Origin: Isoetes taiwanensis
Taxonomy: Eukaryota > Streptophyta > Lycopodiopsida > Isoetales > Isoetaceae
Assembly (NCBI GenBank): GCA_021234155.1
Contig: JAJEKV010000009.1
Coordinates: 14,103,185-14,167,184, forward strand
Length of the DNA: 64,000 nt
Reading direction: 5' to 3'
This document shows, piece by piece, positions 63,618 to 64,000 of this stretch. The first letter of the stretch is position 1; each line of letters starts with the position of its first letter. Position numbers and translations under genes: made by a program. The notes under the pieces are model-generated. The model was not told where the DNA came from, ran no database searches, and saw only the letters and a program-made list of their open reading frames with translations.

Positions 63618-64000
63618 CCCCAGAGGGCTGGAAAGCAAAAAAAGAAACAAAAAAGAACAAATTTGTTGCCTTCCCTGGAAGGCCAAACTTTAGTACCACC
63701 AGGCTTGAGCGCTCAGGGCTCGGTGGTTGCCAAGAGTGCAGGCATGCCCCTGTTCCCTGGTATTGCCGTACGACGGCGCCGCATGCCGAGGGTGGTGGCA
63801 TCATGAAGTTTACAACCAGGTCTCTTTAAGAACTATATCCCTCGCTGCTGCTATTCGGTCTCGGTGCCCGGAAGGTGTGCCTTTATGCCTTTATCAGGTT
63901 ACGGCATTTTACTAATTCATACCCTAGTTCCCCGGATGGTGTTGTTGATGAAAATTGATTATAGGAACTAGCACACGCAACTGAACGAAGCGCATACCAA
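63618..64000. other. Anonymous DNA at window end
   Basis: No gene recognised beyond the LTR. Open frames on both strands across 63.4-63.9 kb start within the LTR and are not supported. Confidence 0.4.

Overview
The window is repeat-dense nuclear DNA of a land plant. Supporting signs are spliceosomal introns in the recognisable exons, a primer-binding site matching plant initiator tRNA-Met, chromodomain Ty3/gypsy elements, a Ty1/copia element, a plant-type LINE, and a Mutator-like element (MULE) with a SWIM-finger transposase and an Ulp1 protease. The repeat style suggests a large genome, possibly a non-flowering plant, but I cannot place the lineage. No intact, obviously essential host gene is visible. 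Nearly everything is mobile DNA, captured gene fragments or decayed exons.

Layout. 1-13.4 kb: anonymous AT-rich DNA with several tandem repeats, a 1.3-kb inverted-arm element (3985-5322), one exon-like lysine-rich ORF (7852-8232) and LINE-like debris. 13,471-26,834: a 13.36-kb MULE with matching 16-bp outer termini, ~295-bp terminal inverted repeats and a perfect 9-bp target duplication. It carries a decayed transposase, an apparently intact two-exon 150-aa gene, two oppositely oriented 21-bp-unit arrays and, on the minus strand, a multi-exon Ulp1-type protease gene interrupted by a 555-bp MITE. 26.8-30.8 kb: anonymous DNA and old LTR fragments. 30.8-35.7 kb: 5' end (LTR plus leader) of a large gypsy element on the minus strand, sitting in a LINE (35.7-36.8 kb). 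38.1-40.0 kb: exons of a broken LpxK-like gene and of a second, tyrosine-recombinase-like gene. 40.06-45.5 kb: 3' half of a plus-strand chromovirus with a ~2.9-kb insertion carrying UMP-CMP-kinase fragments. 46.2-48.0 kb: a short-LTR copia element flanked by an identical 107-bp duplication. 49.4-50.2 kb: a tRNA-like sequence and a second chromovirus remnant. 50,166-63,617: a 13.45-kb gypsy element on the minus strand with both LTRs, primer-binding site and polypurine tract.

Main find. The unusually long (>3 kb) leader of the big gypsy element, present twice in the window at the same place relative to the LTR, encodes on the sense strand a histone H3-like protein. It has its own TATA box 98 bp upstream of an ATG, a long basic N-terminal tail, and a C-terminal histone fold ending like H3. 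It is followed by a second leader ORF, also with its own TATA box. Pairs of imperfect hairpins precede each promoter. A histone H3-like gene carried as cargo by a chromodomain retrotransposon is, to my knowledge, not a described arrangement.

Caution. Differences between the repeat copies concentrate at CAG/CTG sites. At several of these, a base expected from function (primer-binding site, integrase motif, LpxK motif) is wrong. This may reflect decay of CHG-methylated cytosines or base-calling error at methylated sites, so some frameshifts called here may not be real.
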